Assembly (NCBI GenBank): GCA_963575745.1
Contig: CAUYUJ010015304.1
Coordinates: 257,042-321,041, forward strand
Length of the DNA stretch: 64,000 nt
Origin: Prorocentrum cordatum
Lineage: Eukaryota > Sar > Dinophyceae > Prorocentrales > Prorocentraceae
Reading direction: 5' to 3'
The notes beneath the pieces were generated by a model. That model had not been told where the DNA came from, made no database searches, and worked only from the letters and a program-made list of their open reading frames with translations. This document shows positions 21,702 to 32,847 of this stretch, piece after piece (position 1 is the first letter of the stretch; every line of letters begins with the position of its first letter). The position numbers and the translations under genes are program-made.

Positions 21702-22299
21702 AATCAATCCACTCCGTCAAGTACACGTCTTCGGAACTTTTATACATACCGACTTCTACAAAAGCTGTCAAGAAATGGTTCCGGTGCACAACTTGGCTAG
21801 CAGTTCGGTCGTTTCGCACGTTGTGCGCTCCAACAGTGAATGGTGGATGTTCTTCAAGAAAATCACCACGCAGTAAAACGGGACTGACACTAGCTGTACC
21901 ATTCCATGCGTATGCTGAAGGATAGTACGATGCAGACGGGATGCTCACGCCAAACGGCAAATGATAACGCTTCACTCGTTCAGCAAAACTCAAATTATCA
22001 AGGGCTTTAATCTCGGGAAGGAAGCGTTGTATTCTCGTCGGTGCAGGACACTTGTTTAGCTCTTCATCCCTGGCACGAAAGGCATCAACCGACAAGTTCC
22101 GACGTGACATATACTCTCCCTCACTTCGCGTGGCCAAATGATAAAGCTCGATCTCGTTTGGCACCCACAGCGAGAGCAATGCACACCTGCGCCGATCCCT
22201 GCCCAGCGGGCATTCACGCAAGAAGCGACAGCGAGATAGCAGTGTTGTAAGAACGAAAAACCATACGCCCAGAATACCAGCAGCACGCCATATTCGCAT
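21702..22299 (-). CDS. Glycosyltransferase family 92-like protein, N-terminal part
   Basis: It starts with MRIWRAAGILGVWFFVLTT, a short basic end and one membrane segment (about residues 6-22), fitting a type II signal anchor of a Golgi enzyme. A luminal stem follows, then HFLTAFVEVGMYKSSEDVY and LTEWID. In GT92 proteins the EWI motif is directly followed by H-x(n)-G-x-DHF, exactly what the part at 17545 begins with (DFHTVAGFDHF); this is why I join them. The ATG at 22297-22299 lies 5 nt after a DinoSL relic. Beyond 21702 the frame runs into a repeat array. The gene is either split by a 4.16-kb intron or disrupted by an insertion. Confidence 0.65.
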
Positions 22300-22304
22300 A
22301 TCGC

Positions 22305-22326
22305 GTGTAAGCCAAAATGACTACGG
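22305..22326 (-). other. Degenerate spliced-leader relic at the glycosyltransferase start
   Basis: The minus strand reads CCGTAGTCATTTTGGCTTA, matching the DinoSL at 17 of 21 positions and 16 of the first 17. It ends a few bases before the ATG of the glycosyltransferase. Genomic DinoSL relics immediately upstream of coding regions are the accepted mark of genes that re-entered the genome from trans-spliced mRNA (Slamovits and Keeling's cDNA recycling). Confidence 0.75.
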
Positions 22327-22484
22327 AGGCCGTCTTGAAGCAGTGTTGCGCTGCTTCGGGCGCCCTGACGGCCCCAGAGCAGGTGTGCTAAACGAGTGCC
22401 GGTCGTAAGCGCTCCCGGGGCTCGTCTTTGGGCCCCCTTTGCGCCTGTCTTTCGAAGAACACGAAGCGGCAAAACACACAAACG

Positions 22485-22615
22485 TTTGACGGTCGGCGCA
22501 GGTTCGTTTGATCTCCGTCGGACCCTCCTTGGTGCGCGGAGCGCGCCAGGGGCGGTGCCGGGGCGCCGCCGTCGACATCTTGTGCTGATGCAGTTGTTAC
22601 CTCTTCGAGTCTTGG
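22485..22615. mobile_element. Foldback element family 1, copy 3
   Basis: Shares GACGGTCGGCGCAGGTTCG, TGGTGCGCGGAGCGCGCCAGG and CGGTGCCGGGGCGCCGCCG with the copy at 11195-11400, in the same order. The right part is degraded. Confidence 0.55.
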
Positions 22616-22859
22616 GAGCCTTTCTGGCAGCCGCTGTTGGCCGTCTTGGGCCGTCGAGCTGTGTTTGGTTTTTGGGGGGGCCTTTTGCCATGCACTCGTG
22701 CCCTCTGTGGTCTTCCAGGTGCCATCTGGAGACACCACCCCAGGGGCTGCCATGGGCGGCTGGGGAGGGGCCGAAGAGGCTGCGGACGGGTGGTGGCCAG
22801 ATACGAAGTTACTTCCCATCCGTGACTGTGCTTAGTGCACAAAAGTAAATCCCCGGGCT

Positions 22860-23141
22860 GGAAGTTATTTCTTTCTGAACTAAATATGTGAGAACACCAG
22901 TGGATCCGATTGGAGTCTCTTTTCGGGTGTGCGACAAAGTCGTGGATCTTATTTTTTGTTTTCCGCGGATCCACCTTCCCGCGTGTACAAAACCAATGGA
23001 TCCATTTATTTCCCGGGAATGAATATACAATACGGGTGTGCGACAGCGTCGTGTCTTATATGTCTGTCTTCGTCGGATCCAAATTTCCGTGCGTGGAAAA
23101 AAAACCTGGATCCATTCATGTTCCCCGAATACATAGATAAT
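22860..23141. repeat. Partial units of the 0.52-kb tandem repeat
   Basis: Two related blocks contain GTGTGCGACA(A/G)(A/C)GTCGTG, CGGATCCA and a CAATGGATCCAT / CTGGATCCATTCATG end, as in the full units after 23989. The array is interrupted at 23142 by a CCAAGAGG-type element. Confidence 0.7.
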
Positions 23142-23985
23142 CCGCCGACCCCTTGCGAGTCCCTAGGCGTGTGAGATAGTTCCCCCCTATAATCCCCCCC
23201 CGGGACCCCAAACCGGCAACTCGACCCCCCCACCCGGGGCCCGGCACGACCCTGGACAATGCGCTCCACGGGGGGGTCCCAAATAAGCCAGGAAGGCACC
23301 AAGACGCCCCACAGACGGCCCAAGAGGGCCACGGGTCGCCGAAATATCGCTCATTGACGCCCACGATGCCCTCCAGACGGCCTCCGAAGCTGACGAGACG
23401 CCCCAAAAAGCCCCCAAGATGCCTCAATAAGCAAAAATCGCCCCGTTCCCTTGGAAAATAAAGCATTCTTCGCATACTCGCCTATTCGGCTTTCACACCG
23501 TCCTAGAGGTGCAAGGAAACCTTCAATATCGCCCCCAGACGGCCGAAGGGGCCACCAAAAGGGGTCGAAGAGGGCCCTGAAGCCCCCAAGACAGCCCAAG
23601 AGGACCCCCAGACGGCTCCAAGAGGGAGTCCACATGGAACATTTTCGAGCCTTCGGCCCAAGACGCCAGTCTGCCCCAAGAACACCCCAAAAAGCCCTGG
23701 GGGACCCCCATAAGAACCTCACAGGCCACCAAAACGCCCCCACGAAGCCCCCAAAAGGCACAAAAACTTTGCCCAAGATGCCTCGAGGCAGCCGGACATG
23801 GCCTGCAGACAGGCAAGATGCAACCAAAGAACCACAAATAAGCACCAAAAGGTACGATAACAGCAACGAAGAAACGGGAACGATGTCGAGCGCCGTGTCA
23901 TGATTCGGACAAACCTCGTGAATGCAGTCCTGGAGGCGCAATAGTTTTATATGGGGACGGCGGATGTGGCGTAAGTCTATAGAAT
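23142..23985. repeat. CCAAGAGG-type element, second complete copy
   Basis: Starts AATCCGCCGACCCCTTGC, then CCTAGGCGTGTGAGATAG and CCCCCC-rich sequence, then the CCAAGA array, ending near GGGGACGGCGGATGTGGCG. The left start and the complement of the right end (CATCCGCCGTCCCC) agree over about 13 bases, suggesting short terminal inverted repeats. It splits the 0.52-kb tandem array. Confidence 0.55.
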
Positions 23986-23988
23986 AAT

Positions 23989-25270
23989 ATGTAACATCCA
24001 AGACCCACGGGAAATGGGACCCGCGGGGCACCGCACGTCAAGCATCATGCTACCCACGGAACTGTGGATCTGCTGACCAGCATTGCGACTCTACGGGGGA
24101 AGGGGGGTCTTCCTAGGACGGAAAGGAGAATAATGAGGGAGGAGGCACGAAGCCGAACGGAGCGCTACATGTATCCGTTCACCTGAACGGCACGTCGCTT
24201 CCGGCACTTGGGTGACAAAGGAAAAATCTCTCGGCCTGCGTAAGCGGGATTTCGAACTGCGTTTCTCCCACCAGAACTTTCGTACATGTTCGGCGCGGGG
24301 TGCCAGATCCTTCTTCCCCAGGCCGAAAATTCGTCCTCTTGGAATAAATTATAAGAACATCGATGGATTCAATTGGATCATTTTCGGGGGTGCGACAGTG
24401 TCGTGGATCCTATTGATGCCTGGCGCGGATCCAACTCTCCACGTGTGGAAAACCAATGGATCAATGTATGATATACTCAATGTTTGGAGGAAAAATGGAT
24501 CCCCTTAAGCTCCGAGAGTACATCGATGATCAGATATAATATCCCAGACCCACGGGAAATGGGAACCGCGCGGCACCGCACGTGAAGCATCATGCTACCC
24601 ACGGAACTGTGGACCTGCTGACCAAAGCTATGACTCTACGGGTAAAGGGGGGTCCTCCTAGGACGGAGAGGGGAACAAGGAGGGAGGAGGCACGAAGCCG
24701 AACGGAACGCTACATGTATCCGCTCACCTGAACGACACGTCGTTTCCGACATTTGGGGTTCAAACGGAAAATGATTTTCCCTGCGCAAGCGGGATTTCAA
24801 ACTGCGTCCTTCCCACTAACAGTTTCGCACATGTTCGGCGCGGGGTGCCGGATCCTTCCTCCCCAAGCCCAGAAGTTATCCTCTTGGACTAAAATTATGA
24901 AAATACCGATGGATCCAATTTAATTGTTTGGGGTGTGCGACAGTGTCGTGGATCTTAACTGTTTTTGTTTTGCGCGGATTCAGTTTCCAATGTGTGAAGA
25001 AGCAACGGATCCGTGTATGTTCCCGGAATACCTAAATTATGATACACATGTAGCATCCCTGACCCAGGGGAAATGGCACCCGCGGGGCGCCGTGAAGCAT
25101 CATGCTACCCAGGGAAATGTGGATATGTTGACCAGCACTACGACTCTACGGGGGGAGGGGGGTGCTCCTAGGACGGAGAAAGGAAGGAAAAGGAGGACAC
25201 ACGAAGCCGAACGGAGCGCTACATGTATCCGCTCACCTGAACGGCACGTCTCTTCAGACATTTAGGGCTC
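23989..25270. repeat. Tandem repeat, about 0.51-0.55 kb unit, about 2.5 copies
   Basis: Units start near 23989, 24535 and 25048 with GACCCACGGGAAATGG. Each continues with CATCATGCTACCCA, GACTCTACGG, GAAGCCGAACGGA and CTACATGTATCCG, then GTGCGACAGTGTCGTGGATC. No long frame is shared between units, so it is non-coding satellite-like DNA. Confidence 0.85.
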
Positions 25271-26003
25271 AAGAGGCAATCCGCTCGGCCTGCATAAATG
25301 TGTTTACTGGCCTGTTTAATTCAAGTGCGCGTTCGCCATGGACCCTCCTCTTCCAGGTAATCGGATACGGAAGTGGGCGAACCAATAACACTAACGATAA
25401 AACCACAGTATGTCAGCCAGCGCGGAACCCCAAATATTAAGTTGCACCGTGGAACTGTAAGCTATGCGGCGTGAGCTATGTGGAGTGGGCTCTGCACTTC
25501 AAGTTGTAAGGTGCACGCTGCGGCGTGCACGATGTGCGGTGTGAACACGTTGGGAGCTGCGCGGTACAAGCCACGTGGTGCACGCCAGGTTGCGTCCCGT
25601 GTCGGCCGTGCAGGTGTGGCCTGCGTGGCGCGAACGACGCGGCGTGATGTATGCAGTGTGAGCTGCGTGGTGCGAGCGACGCAACACGAGCGAAACGTAG
25701 CCACGAAGCGCCCCACGCGTAGGGCCGCAGGCGAAGCCCCGGCATGCCTCCGTATGCCCCCCAGCGCGCGGCACCCCCGAAGCGCCCGCGGGCGGGCGCC
25801 AGGCGAAACCTTGGCAGACCCCCCCAGCGCGGGGCGCCCACGGGGGGCCCGCGGGCGCCCGCCAACGGGGCACCAACCGAAACCCCAGCATGCGGGCCCA
25901 ACTCCTGCCAGGAAAAAATAGGAACACGTGATGGCCAGCACTGCGTGGGCGAGAAAAAGATGATCGGGGGCGAAAAGGTGGTGGGGGCTACGGAAGGCAA
26001 TGG
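25271..26003. other. No gene recognised
   Basis: GC-rich with weak internal repetition (GTGCGAGCGACGC, GCGGGCGCC). Both strands stay open over about 200 codons, which reflects composition; no domain is visible. Confidence 0.45.
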
Positions 26004-26080
26004 GAGAAGGAGGAGGAGGAGGAGGACGAAGAAGAAAAGGAGGAAGACGAAGAGGAGGAGGAAGCGGAGGAAGAGGTTGT
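26004..26080. repeat. (AGG)n-rich tract, 3' flank of LINE D
   Basis: AGG/GAA triplets. It lies just beyond the 3' side of the decayed LINE D and mirrors the (AGG)n tract at its 5' end (32009-32070), on the same strand. Confidence 0.75.
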
Positions 26081-26244
26081 TTTCCACCGCAAGCGCACAC
26101 GCAGCTCTGTATTCTTAATCCGCGTTCCATGGCCGCGAGACTCTGCGTAGCGGGCGCGCCTGGCCACCGTGCAAAGGTGAAGGAAAAACAGTCGCAGAAG
26201 AAGCAGCAGCAAGAGGAAGGATGACGAGGGTTGGCGGACGAACG

Positions 26245-27830
26245 TCAGCACCAGCTCAAGTTTCGCCCTCCGCACAAAGACACCGTGGCACCACACGCGC
26301 GCGGGCATCGCCACGTGGCCGACCGCCAACGGAGGCGGCGAGAGGCCACGACCGCGGGCGGGGGGATACGCTCAACCGAAGGGGAGGACAAAGTCCATGC
26401 CCCGCAAGGGATGGCGCGCGCGCTCGCCGCCCCCGCCCGCGTCTGGGGTGGGATACCCACGGGGAGCCCCGACTGCATCGCAGACCCAAGCCTCCCATCC
26501 AGAGAGGCACACAGGGCACTTCAGCGACGGGCGCGGGGTGGGCGCGGCGGCGGGAAACGGGGGGGCGGCCGCGGTCTCTTGCGCGCGCCGCCGCTCGCCC
26601 CCTCGCCTTCCCACGATCAAAACAGAAGGCCCCGACCCGGCGCCTCCGAGCGGCGGGCGGCGGCAGCGGCGCCTCGGAGCAGCAGCAGAGGGGCGCGCAG
26701 AAGGGGGCGCGCAGCAACAGCGCCAGCGACGAGCAGCACGAGCAGCAGGGGAGCAACACAAGGCACACAAAAGCGAATACAAATACGCGCCCCCAAACAC
26801 AGCCCCGCCCCGCAGGCGAGACAGGCAGCAGCAGGGGCAGGGATGGAGAAGGACTGCAAGGGAAGGGATTCAGGAACCATAAAACCATGAGACATCAACT
26901 CACGGAGCTCAATACGCCCAGGAAACTAACTCAAATGAACCAGACACAACGACGCACCGAAGGAGGATTGAACGTGGGCCACGCGGCCCAGGCCACTGAA
27001 CAAGGGACCGATGCAAGGACCCGCGGAGAAGTAAGGAGCACGACGCAAGGGCACCGCGGGAAAGCCAGAACAAGACAACAGGATATGGGCCGCCGCCAAG
27101 AGCCAGGGACGCAACATACACTGTGCAAGCACCTAAGGACGGTGGGCAGACAGGACGGCCGCTGCTGCACTCGCTCTTTCCAGGGCACGCGCAAGCCGCG
27201 GCACGCCCGGCGCATCACCCCCATGGCGAGAGGGCGTCAGAGACTCCAGGAAAACAGCCGACTTCGAGAAGCATACACAGCAAACCCATGGATCCACGCA
27301 GAAGAAAAAGACCCTGGGCCCCATAAATCAGGAGCGATCACGGAAAACAGAGGCTACCTTCTCATACCGCCTGGCAAGAAGCCACATCCGCGCATGGCAT
27401 ACCTGGGAAGGAGGTAGCAGCGCCGACGACGGCGGCAGGCATGGGTCGTCAGAAATGCGTCGAGCACGGCGCCGGCGGCGACATCGCGACCCAGCCCCCG
27501 CGTAGGTCCCAGGATAAATAAGGCGGGGAAACACGACTCATCATCACGCGGGAGAGCATCCCATCGCCATGGCAGGTTCTGAATGAACGGGGCCAAAGGG
27601 AGGGCTAGAGACACGAATGCTGAATAGCACGCGTAATTGCGCGCGTCGACAGGGCCCACAACGGAAACAGCAACCCCTGTCCGCGCAACGAAAGCCTGGC
27701 CGAAGTTCACTTCCCCCGGGGAAGATCCAGAGAACGCCGCGGGGAAGGCGCACACGCGCAGCCTCTCCCACGGGCCCCTGGCCGCGACCGAAGACGATGC
27801 AAGACAGGCATCTCCACTCCCACGAGCCAT
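26245..27830 (-). pseudogene. LINE D region after the RT core
   Basis: The 27830-27354 frame (LALPLAPFIQNLPWRWDALPRD) and the 26888-26256 frame (AEVPCVPLWMGGLGLRC) are separate open pieces. The GGLGLR motif is typical of the region following RT in LINE proteins. No RNase H could be found. Confidence 0.45.
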
Positions 27831-28359
27831 CGACTGATATGAACCTACAGGTGGATCGACGGAGCCATCGGGGCCCGAAGCCCTCGTTGATGCTCGCGCA
27901 CCCCACGCTGAGCCCCGCCAGCCCGCTCAACGGCGGGGGCGAGAGTATCCGCGGCAGCCATACTCCTGCATCTAATCATCGAGATGTTCACCCACGGCGA
28001 GCGCAGCCGAAACATACTGACCTCATCATCATGAATGCATGCAATTAGTGGGCTGCTCAAGGTCATGGTACGCCAGGTCGGCCCCATAGACTAAGACTGA
28101 TTTTTCGACGCCTTTGACGCCAACTACAAGTCCACAGATGCATCAAGATCTGCACTGCCCCCCGATATTTCCCAGCAAACTCCAGTGCGGCCCGAACGAT
28201 TTAAGGCCGATATTGGAGCACCCACGGCCCCTCGAATGGAACAGCCGAAACAAAGACCGGAGCAGCCGCGCCCTCTGCCAGAACGCAATGAAGGCTTACC
28301 GCCGCGCCGCAGCGCGAGCCCAACCGAAATCCCGAAGTATAACGTGCGAGTCCCAAGTT

Positions 28360-29297
28360 TCACAGGGTGCAACCGAACCCCTTTCTTCCTCGCGCGCTCC
28401 GAGGCGCTCGCACGACAACACCCCGCAAGCAAGCGCGCAAAATTCGCCGATGTTCAGCTAGAGACCGACGACAGAGAATGGGATGTCCAGCAAAAACAGA
28501 AAAAGGTATCATATATTCCGGGATATTCTGCAGACCGAAGCAATAAACATCAGCACGCGCCAGCTCCAGATCCAGCCGAGATGCGCGCTCGTAGTTGATC
28601 CATCCGAAAACTGGGTCTAATGCAAGAGAGACAAGAGCCATCGATGGCGGATCCCCCTGCCCCGCGCCTCGCACGACGGGGGATCCGACCTCCGCTGCCC
28701 CAGCGAAATTGACCACTGCTATGTTATTCACATGAAGATATAGGAACCAAGAACAGCCTACGGGGCACCCATGGCCATGAGAGCCCGGAAAAACCACGCC
28801 GAAGGAATCGATGGGAAACCGCCCGAAAATCCGCGAATACGAGACGGGCTCCATCAAATATCACCATATGATGCAAAAGCCCCCCCCTGTCCATCTCAAC
28901 CACGCGCTCCAGGACACCGCGGCCCTCGACGCCCCCGCGCAGCTGCTCCGCGACCGCCCCCGGGGCCACCCCACTCAGACCACCGCATGCCGGTCCAGAG
29001 AGAATCTCAGCGCCCGCGTTGAGAAATAACAGTGGGCGGGCAATTAGGACCAGGCGGCCTCGAAAAGCGAACACCCCGATCAGCCGGCCCCCCCCCGCCC
29101 GGCAGGAAAGCCACCCCGCTGCCCCCGCGGCCCCCGGGAAGAGCAACACTTTCGCTATCGCAAGCCGCATCGTCAACGTCAAACAGAACGTCGGCAGCTC
29201 CAAGAAACGCCCAGCGTCCATCCTTGATGCAGTCGGGGCCAGGGGCGGAGCGCCGCTTGAATCTCAGTCGTTTTTCCAACTCTGGCCCAGACACCAC
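28360..29297 (-). pseudogene. LINE D reverse transcriptase remnant
   Basis: RRSAPGPDCIKDGRW (29297 frame) is the APGPDG motif that opens LINE RT domains. RPLLFLNAGAEILSG and VVEMDRGGLLHHMVIFDGARL (29221 frame) cover the finger and motif A area. RGAGQGDPPSMALVSLALDP (28857 frame) is motif B, QGDP. Motif C is reduced to LARADVYC, as though an Asp codon was lost. Three frames are used over 0.9 kb, so it cannot be expressed as one protein. Confidence 0.75.
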
Positions 29298-29699
29298 ATC
29301 GGTTTGCGGGGTAGCTGGCCAATCGGTTGAACGCGGGAAGGGATCACAGGCAAGCGCCGTTCATTGCGGGGGGGATGGGTGAATGCTCTTCCCCCGCGGG
29401 TGGCCAGCGCACGGGCCGCGCCGCGGGGGTTCGAGCGGCGGGCGCCGCTCTCGCCCAGCACCCTTCAGTCCAGCGCGACGCCTCGTCGGCGACCAACATC
29501 TTTGAGGATCTAGGAACGCTTTTCCTCCCTGCCCATCACCTCCTCAGCCCCCCTCACAAGACCTCAGGCACTTCGAGCTTTAAGACAACAATCAGCGAAT
29601 ACAATGACCCCCCCAAAAAAAGACGCGCGAATGACTGGGCGCCACTGCTGCCCCCCCCCCCCCCGACCTCGGAACGCCATGAAAGCGAAATGGAGAAAT

Positions 29700-30928
29700 T
29701 CAGGCGCTCAGCATCGCTCGATGCCTGCGGGGTCTTGAGAGACTACCGAGAGTCGGTCGCCACTGCGCCCCGAAAAGCCGACACGTTCCGAATGCGCTAC
29801 GGCAAGGACTCTGGAAGCGCGAGCAAACTCGGCTGTTCCGAAGCCATCCTCCTAAACAAAGCATGCTGGATATTCCACTTCGGGGCAGACAGGGGGGGGG
29901 GCCAGGCTCGGGGCGGGCGAAAGTCACGGCGACGGGGGCGCGGTCCGATGGCACCACTCTGTCGGTCAGGGCCCCAACAGCACAAGCAGTGACATCCAGA
30001 TCGCCGGCGATTCCAACGGGTAGAACGGCCTGAACCTCGCCCGCATAGCCGGCGCCGCGCCGCCGCGCGGGGCCAGGCTGAAAACACCCACACCAGGAGC
30101 TACAGCGGCCATGGAAGGCGCGTCGCTGCGACCGATCCCCAAGGCCAAACTCCCCTCCTGCTAGAAACCCCCCATCCTCCACAGGAACGCAACTCCAGCC
30201 GACTGCCACGAGTGCCACACTCTGGGCCTGCGAGGGGTAGCCTTTCCATGAATTTCTTCCGATTATATGATCATATGGATACATGTTGACGCGATGATCA
30301 ATGCGTCGGGCATCTGAACACCCACAGTCGCGAGATCCCTAACATGCCCCGAGCAACGCAGATGGAAGACCCCCGCTTCCACCACCTCGATGGGAACCAC
30401 ATGCGGGAACGAACCAGCAAGAGCATCCGGGACGAATGTGGCCACCCAACTGGCCGCCCCCTCCCCCATGCAACTGCAACGCAACGTGCCCGCGCGCATC
30501 TCGTCAGCTACCATGGCCAAGTCGGTCCTGGAACCATGGTTTTCCTGTAAACATGCCATCTGATACCGCTCCAACAACCTCTTCGCCCACTGGAACCTTG
30601 AACTCGCTCTGAAAGAAAGGGATGGGATGGATGCAAAGAGAGCGCGGTGTTCCACGCGCAGGGCGCGAGCGGGGTAAAAGGGCGATTTACTCAACCAGCA
30701 ACCCCAGCCAGCGGAGGAACAAATTAACGCTGCGCCACTTGCATTACAACGAGCGCTGCTCTCAGGATACGGGCGCCCAGCTGCGCTCGCAGATGCCGAT
30801 GCCTCAGAACTACCCCCGTCAAGCCCCCTGTCTTCCAGACTGCTGCTGCACTCGCGTAACGGGACGGATTTACGAGAAACGAACCTGCAGGCATGGCACA
30901 TGCGCCACCACTGCAACAGAAAGATCAC
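29700..30928 (-). pseudogene. LINE D endonuclease remnant
   Basis: The 30928 frame contains RYQMACLQENHGSRTDLAMV, with the LQE-x-H pattern of LINE endonucleases (catalytic Glu). In the 30284 frame, ALTDRVVPSDRAPVAVTF matches the terminal SDHxPVxV motif with His replaced by Arg. The two halves are in different frames and the catalytic His is lost, so it is dead. Confidence 0.65.
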
Positions 30929-31989
30929 CCCTAGTCACATAAGCCATTCCCCCAAGCAACGTGGACCCAATACGTTCCTGGCCGAAGATCTGTGCCACTG
31001 CTTGCCTCGCGTTCCCGAAATACTAAAGCAACTTGCGAGACGTCTGCGGGAGGTCCCGGCGGACCCGAAACTCGAGGCCCATTCCACCCTGAAGGCACAG
31101 ACAAGCAATCGGCCCCTCCGACATACACTTCGCGCGACATGTGGAGGCCCTCTGAATGTTCGGGTGATCAAACAAACAACTTCTTACTGCAGTTGAACGC
31201 CTCATTCTGGATAGAAAGGGCCGTCACTAAACATTCACGATCGCGCTGCAGCCTTGCAAGAAAATGTTTCGAAGCGGTCGTCGGACTCCCAGGGCCACAA
31301 GACAAATCGGGGTGCCACCGCCTCTTAGCTCGACCCGCGGACGAACCTAACGAGCGCATTGGTCACCATCATCAGGCGTTGCTGTGCCACCAATAACGGC
31401 TGCTGCGCCTCCAATCTGACGATCCCTCAACGCTGCTAGCTCCTCCTTCATCGTGGTAGTGACCCCCTCTCGCCTCCTCACTCGTTTCATTCTCAGCAAT
31501 CTTGCAAACCTGAATGGCCTGGAGAACGGCCTGCTCTTAGATGGAAAAAATATGTGCGAAATTGCCCATCGACTGCTTCGCGAGATCTGCAGGCACTGCC
31601 TGCAACCTCTGGACCTTTCTTCCCGTTTGCAACAGATGACCTTGGATACCTGAAAATATGGTGATTCACCTCCTTTCTACTCCGATCCAACTGCTGGGTG
31701 AGAGAATCAAAACTGCACGAGAAGACGATGAATAGGTTTGGTGTCCGTCGTGCTTGAACCTGGGGACCGTGGGCTATCGGAGCGGCCCCCGCTAACCTCG
31801 CTCCCTACAGGGGAAGTCGGAGCAGGAATCCTGCAAGGCCACGGCCTGGCCTGGCGCAGAGCTTCCGTGGCGGAAAGGGGACAGGGACTGCATGGCCGAG
31901 GAGAACGGCCGCCGAAGGCCAGAGGGCGCGGCCGCGCCCGCGCGTGCCTGGCCACCAGGCGTTTCTAGAGGGGGTGGGAAGTTAAGGAG

Positions 31990-32010
31990 CATGAGGCAAA
32001 ATGGCTACAA
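31990..32010 (-). other. Degenerate spliced-leader relic at the 5' edge of LINE D
   Basis: The minus strand reads TTGTAGCCATTTTGCCTCAT, 17 of 21 matches to DinoSL including GTAGCCATTTTG uninterrupted. It sits directly next to an (AGG)n tract and has the orientation of LINE D, as the exact SL does in LINE A. Confidence 0.6.
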
Positions 32011-32070
32011 GAGGAGGAGGAGGAGGAGGAGGAGGAGGAGGAGGAGGAGGAGGAGGAGGAGGAGAAGGAG
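32009..32070. repeat. (AGG)n microsatellite, 5' flank of LINE D
   Basis: About 20 AGG triplets, interrupted by one AAG, beginning immediately at the outer end of the SL relic. Confidence 0.9.
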
Positions 32071-32847
32071 GACTGACGAGCTGAAGCAGCAGGACGGTGG
32101 GTGGTATAGGAGTACGAGGGCTGGCCGGCGCAGGAGAAGAGGAGGACGACGAAAGCGAGGGAGGGACCAGAGAGAGAGGACGAGGAGAAGGAGGAAGCAG
32201 GCACGCAGGATGGAGGAGGGAGAGTGGCTGCAGGATGATGTGGGCGATGACCCAGCAGACATCGGCCGTCTCAGTTGTTTCGAGGCACGGGCTCCTGGCC
32301 GCTCGACCACGTCCCCAGGAAGAGCTCTCCGTCCCGGGGTCGTTTTGTTGACGGCCCCGAGGCCCAGGGAGGGCCCCGAGAGGCCGAGAGCTAATCACAA
32401 AGAACCTCCGTCTCGATGTTTTCAAGCTGCAGGTTGTCTCGGGAGGCAGGTGGAGGAGACGGGGCTTTTTCCGGTCCTGTATTGAAATTTGCACTGGAGA
32501 GCGGATCCTGGTGTATTCGGGACCCTTTTGTATACATTCTTTGTTGTTTCCCCAGGACATCGGGGACAAAGTATACACCACACCACCCCAGCGTCGTCCC
32601 CGACCCTCAAGAAGTCCTGGGAGTGAAAAGCAACCCGCCACTGGTAATGCATGTGCTCCAGCTTCCGAGCAGAGGCCACGGCCGAGCACAGCCGCAGCGG
32701 GGCGAGGCGGGAGCGCGGCCGCGTCCTGGACGCGGAGCTCCTCCCTCGCGGGGCTGCTGCCGCCGCTCGCGCTCCTCGGGACCGCCCGCATGCTCTGGAA
32801 CTGCAGACTCGCCGAGCCGCGCGCACGATCGAGCTGGTCGAACTCGA
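32071..32847. other. No gene recognised
   Basis: Purine-rich start (to about 32220), then mixed sequence. Open frames on both strands have no recognisable domain. Confidence 0.45.

Larger units (their letters stand above)
26230..32010 (-). mobile_element. LINE D, decayed SL-capped LINE
   Basis: Minus-strand order: SL relic (32010-31990), ORF1-like remnants (about 31.9-31.0 kb, e.g. MKEELAALRDRQIGG), endonuclease (30928-29700), RT (29297-28360), then RT C-terminal region ending with PLWMGGLGLRC near 26500. Order and motifs parallel LINE A, but nearly every domain changes frame at least once, so it is older. Open frames on the plus strand here are shadows. Confidence 0.7.

Noticed and set aside
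26221-27417. A 398-codon plus-strand frame
   Set aside because: Antisense to the decayed LINE D, whose minus strand carries the GGLGLR motif; the plus frame is R/G/T-rich without domains.
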